The notes under the pieces are model-generated. The model was not told the DNA's origin and did no database searches. It saw only the letters and a list, made by a program, of their open reading frames with translations. Made by a program: the position numbers and the translations under genes. DNA of 64,000 nt. It comes from Odontocerum albicorne (Eukaryota; Arthropoda; Insecta; Trichoptera; Odontoceridae). Below are positions 63,214-64,000 of this stretch, piece by piece. The stretch is from the NCBI GenBank assembly GCA_949825065.1, contig OX463847.1, positions 41,202,831 through 41,266,830 on the forward strand, given 5' to 3'. Every line of letters starts with the position of its first letter. Positions within the stretch are counted from its first letter, which is position 1.

Positions 63214-63830
63214 TTTAGAGAGCACACTCTCCTCATCATGTAGGATCATGTAGACCGCATGGAGGATACGAGACTTGCGAACATTGCTAAGACTGAAAAC
63301 CCTAGCATCAGGAGATTACCAGGAAGGCCGCCGAAAAGATGGAAAGAAAGCTGGACGTCATCATCCCAGGACAGCCCACCGTCACAAACAGGTCATACTA
63401 CCTAGACCAAGAACAAGAAGAAGAAGACTCTCCTCATGGGCGCTCTAACTCTGAGTTCGAACCCACTCATAAATTTTCTTAAGACCTCCCAAAAAAGGAT
63501 TGTCTTTCAGCGCTACATAAAGTTACACACGCCACGCATATTTCCGACACTAGATAGCAAACCATTCCACGGTACAGTACCAGCAACGGCGAAAGCTGTA
63601 TAATACCTGCCCTATTGGATTGATTTGGATCAACCAATTTATTAAATGAAGAAGATATTGTATTCAAAGTAATACTTTTCTTCGAAGGAACAACTCTTGG
63701 ACACAGATTCGAAAGATAACAATTGCGACATCCCACTAAGTGATTTGTACATATATAAAGAGACAAAGTTTAAAATCCATCCGTTCACGACACTTAAGCC
63801 ATGTGTAATTTTTTTTAGAAGCGGTAAATA
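63211..63830 (-). mobile_element. LINE J3 C-terminus and 3' end, split by RTE-3
   Basis: 63211-63236 and 63427-63830. 3' terminus 'gtttagagagcacactctcc', 'gcgctctaactctgagttcg'. Minus-strand codons near 63560-63620 read AFAVAGTVPWNGL, the J3 'SFAVAAPxLWNSLP' box. Confidence 0.75.
63237..63426 (+). mobile_element. RTE-3 insertion with 11 bp target duplication
   Basis: actctcctcat flanks it at 63226-63236 and 63427-63437. Codons: RLPGRPPKRWKESWTSSSQD, then an (AAG)n tail at the 3' end. 5' truncated at 190 bp. A clean target-primed insertion. Confidence 0.93.
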
Positions 63831-63896
63831 CGGCAATATTTGTTGCAAATACTGTTATTTTCTTTTCCGTCTTCCTTATCCTTCCCAATCTCATAT

Positions 63897-64000
63897 TTTA
63901 TTACACTTTCGTTGTGTACAGTACAACCTGGCGGGCTTATTGCCATATGCCAATCCCTTCCAGCCAACCGAAAATATGTTAAAGAAGTCTTAAGTGAAAA
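63897..64000 (-). mobile_element. SINE-A, cut by window end
   Basis: Tail 'ttacactttcgttgtgtac', 'acctggcgggcttattgcca', 'gttaaagaagtcttaagtga'. The head lies beyond 64000. Confidence 0.9.

Overview
This is a gene-poor stretch of an AT-rich animal nuclear genome, most likely an arthropod and probably an insect. The evidence is indirect: several tRNA-derived SINEs, CR1/L2/Jockey-type and RTE-type LINE tails, cecropia-type and other mariner transposases, hAT, TTAA-flanked and Harbinger-like elements, and no bacterial operon structure. No host protein-coding gene, genuine tRNA, rRNA or CRISPR array could be supported. The longest open frames are repeat-driven (8055-8780) or decayed transposon genes. 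Family labels (SINE-A to SINE-D, LINE-T, J1-J7, RTE-1 to RTE-5, MITE-Z, family R and family Y) are local to this report. They were defined by comparing copies inside the window, not by database search.

Layout. 1-8 kb: SINE-A copies, LINE-T, an RTE-3 tail, a mariner inside LINE J7, and LINE J3 broken by LINE-T and J4. 8-11 kb: three minisatellites (57/42 bp, 32 bp, 69 bp). 11-19 kb: RTE-1 fragments, a zinc-knuckle fragment, MITE-Z, a MITE inside RTE-1, and a mariner carrying a J1 LINE. 19-21 kb: a higher-order satellite. 21-30 kb: LINE tails, SINE-B and SINE-D, an RTE-1-derived tandem array split by RTE-5, and a Penelope-like inverted-repeat element. 30-38 kb: SINE-C next to SINE-A, a SINE-A split by a 683 bp Harbinger-like element, LINE-T, and a hAT MITE. 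38-45 kb: a Tc1/mariner-type pseudogene, MITE-Z, a hAT inside a mariner MITE, and J1 inside RTE-1. 46-51 kb: a 200 bp GC-rich palindrome, a TTAA-flanked MITE, a head-to-head mariner/LINE composite, and a foldback MITE in J7. 52-57 kb: J1 cutting a Tc1-like transposase, two related TTAA-flanked elements, and family Y. 57-64 kb: J2, MITE-Z with a composite insertion, a 71 bp array, and RTE-3 inserted in J3 with an 11 bp target duplication.

How the parts work together. The clearest functional inference is that SINE-A and LINE-T share about 75 nt of 3' sequence, including a 6 bp stem with a 4 nt loop. This suggests LINE-T reverse transcriptase mobilised SINE-A. The many nested insertions give relative ages: RTE-1, J3 and J7 act as hosts, while J1, LINE-T, SINE-D, MITEs and hATs are the later arrivals.
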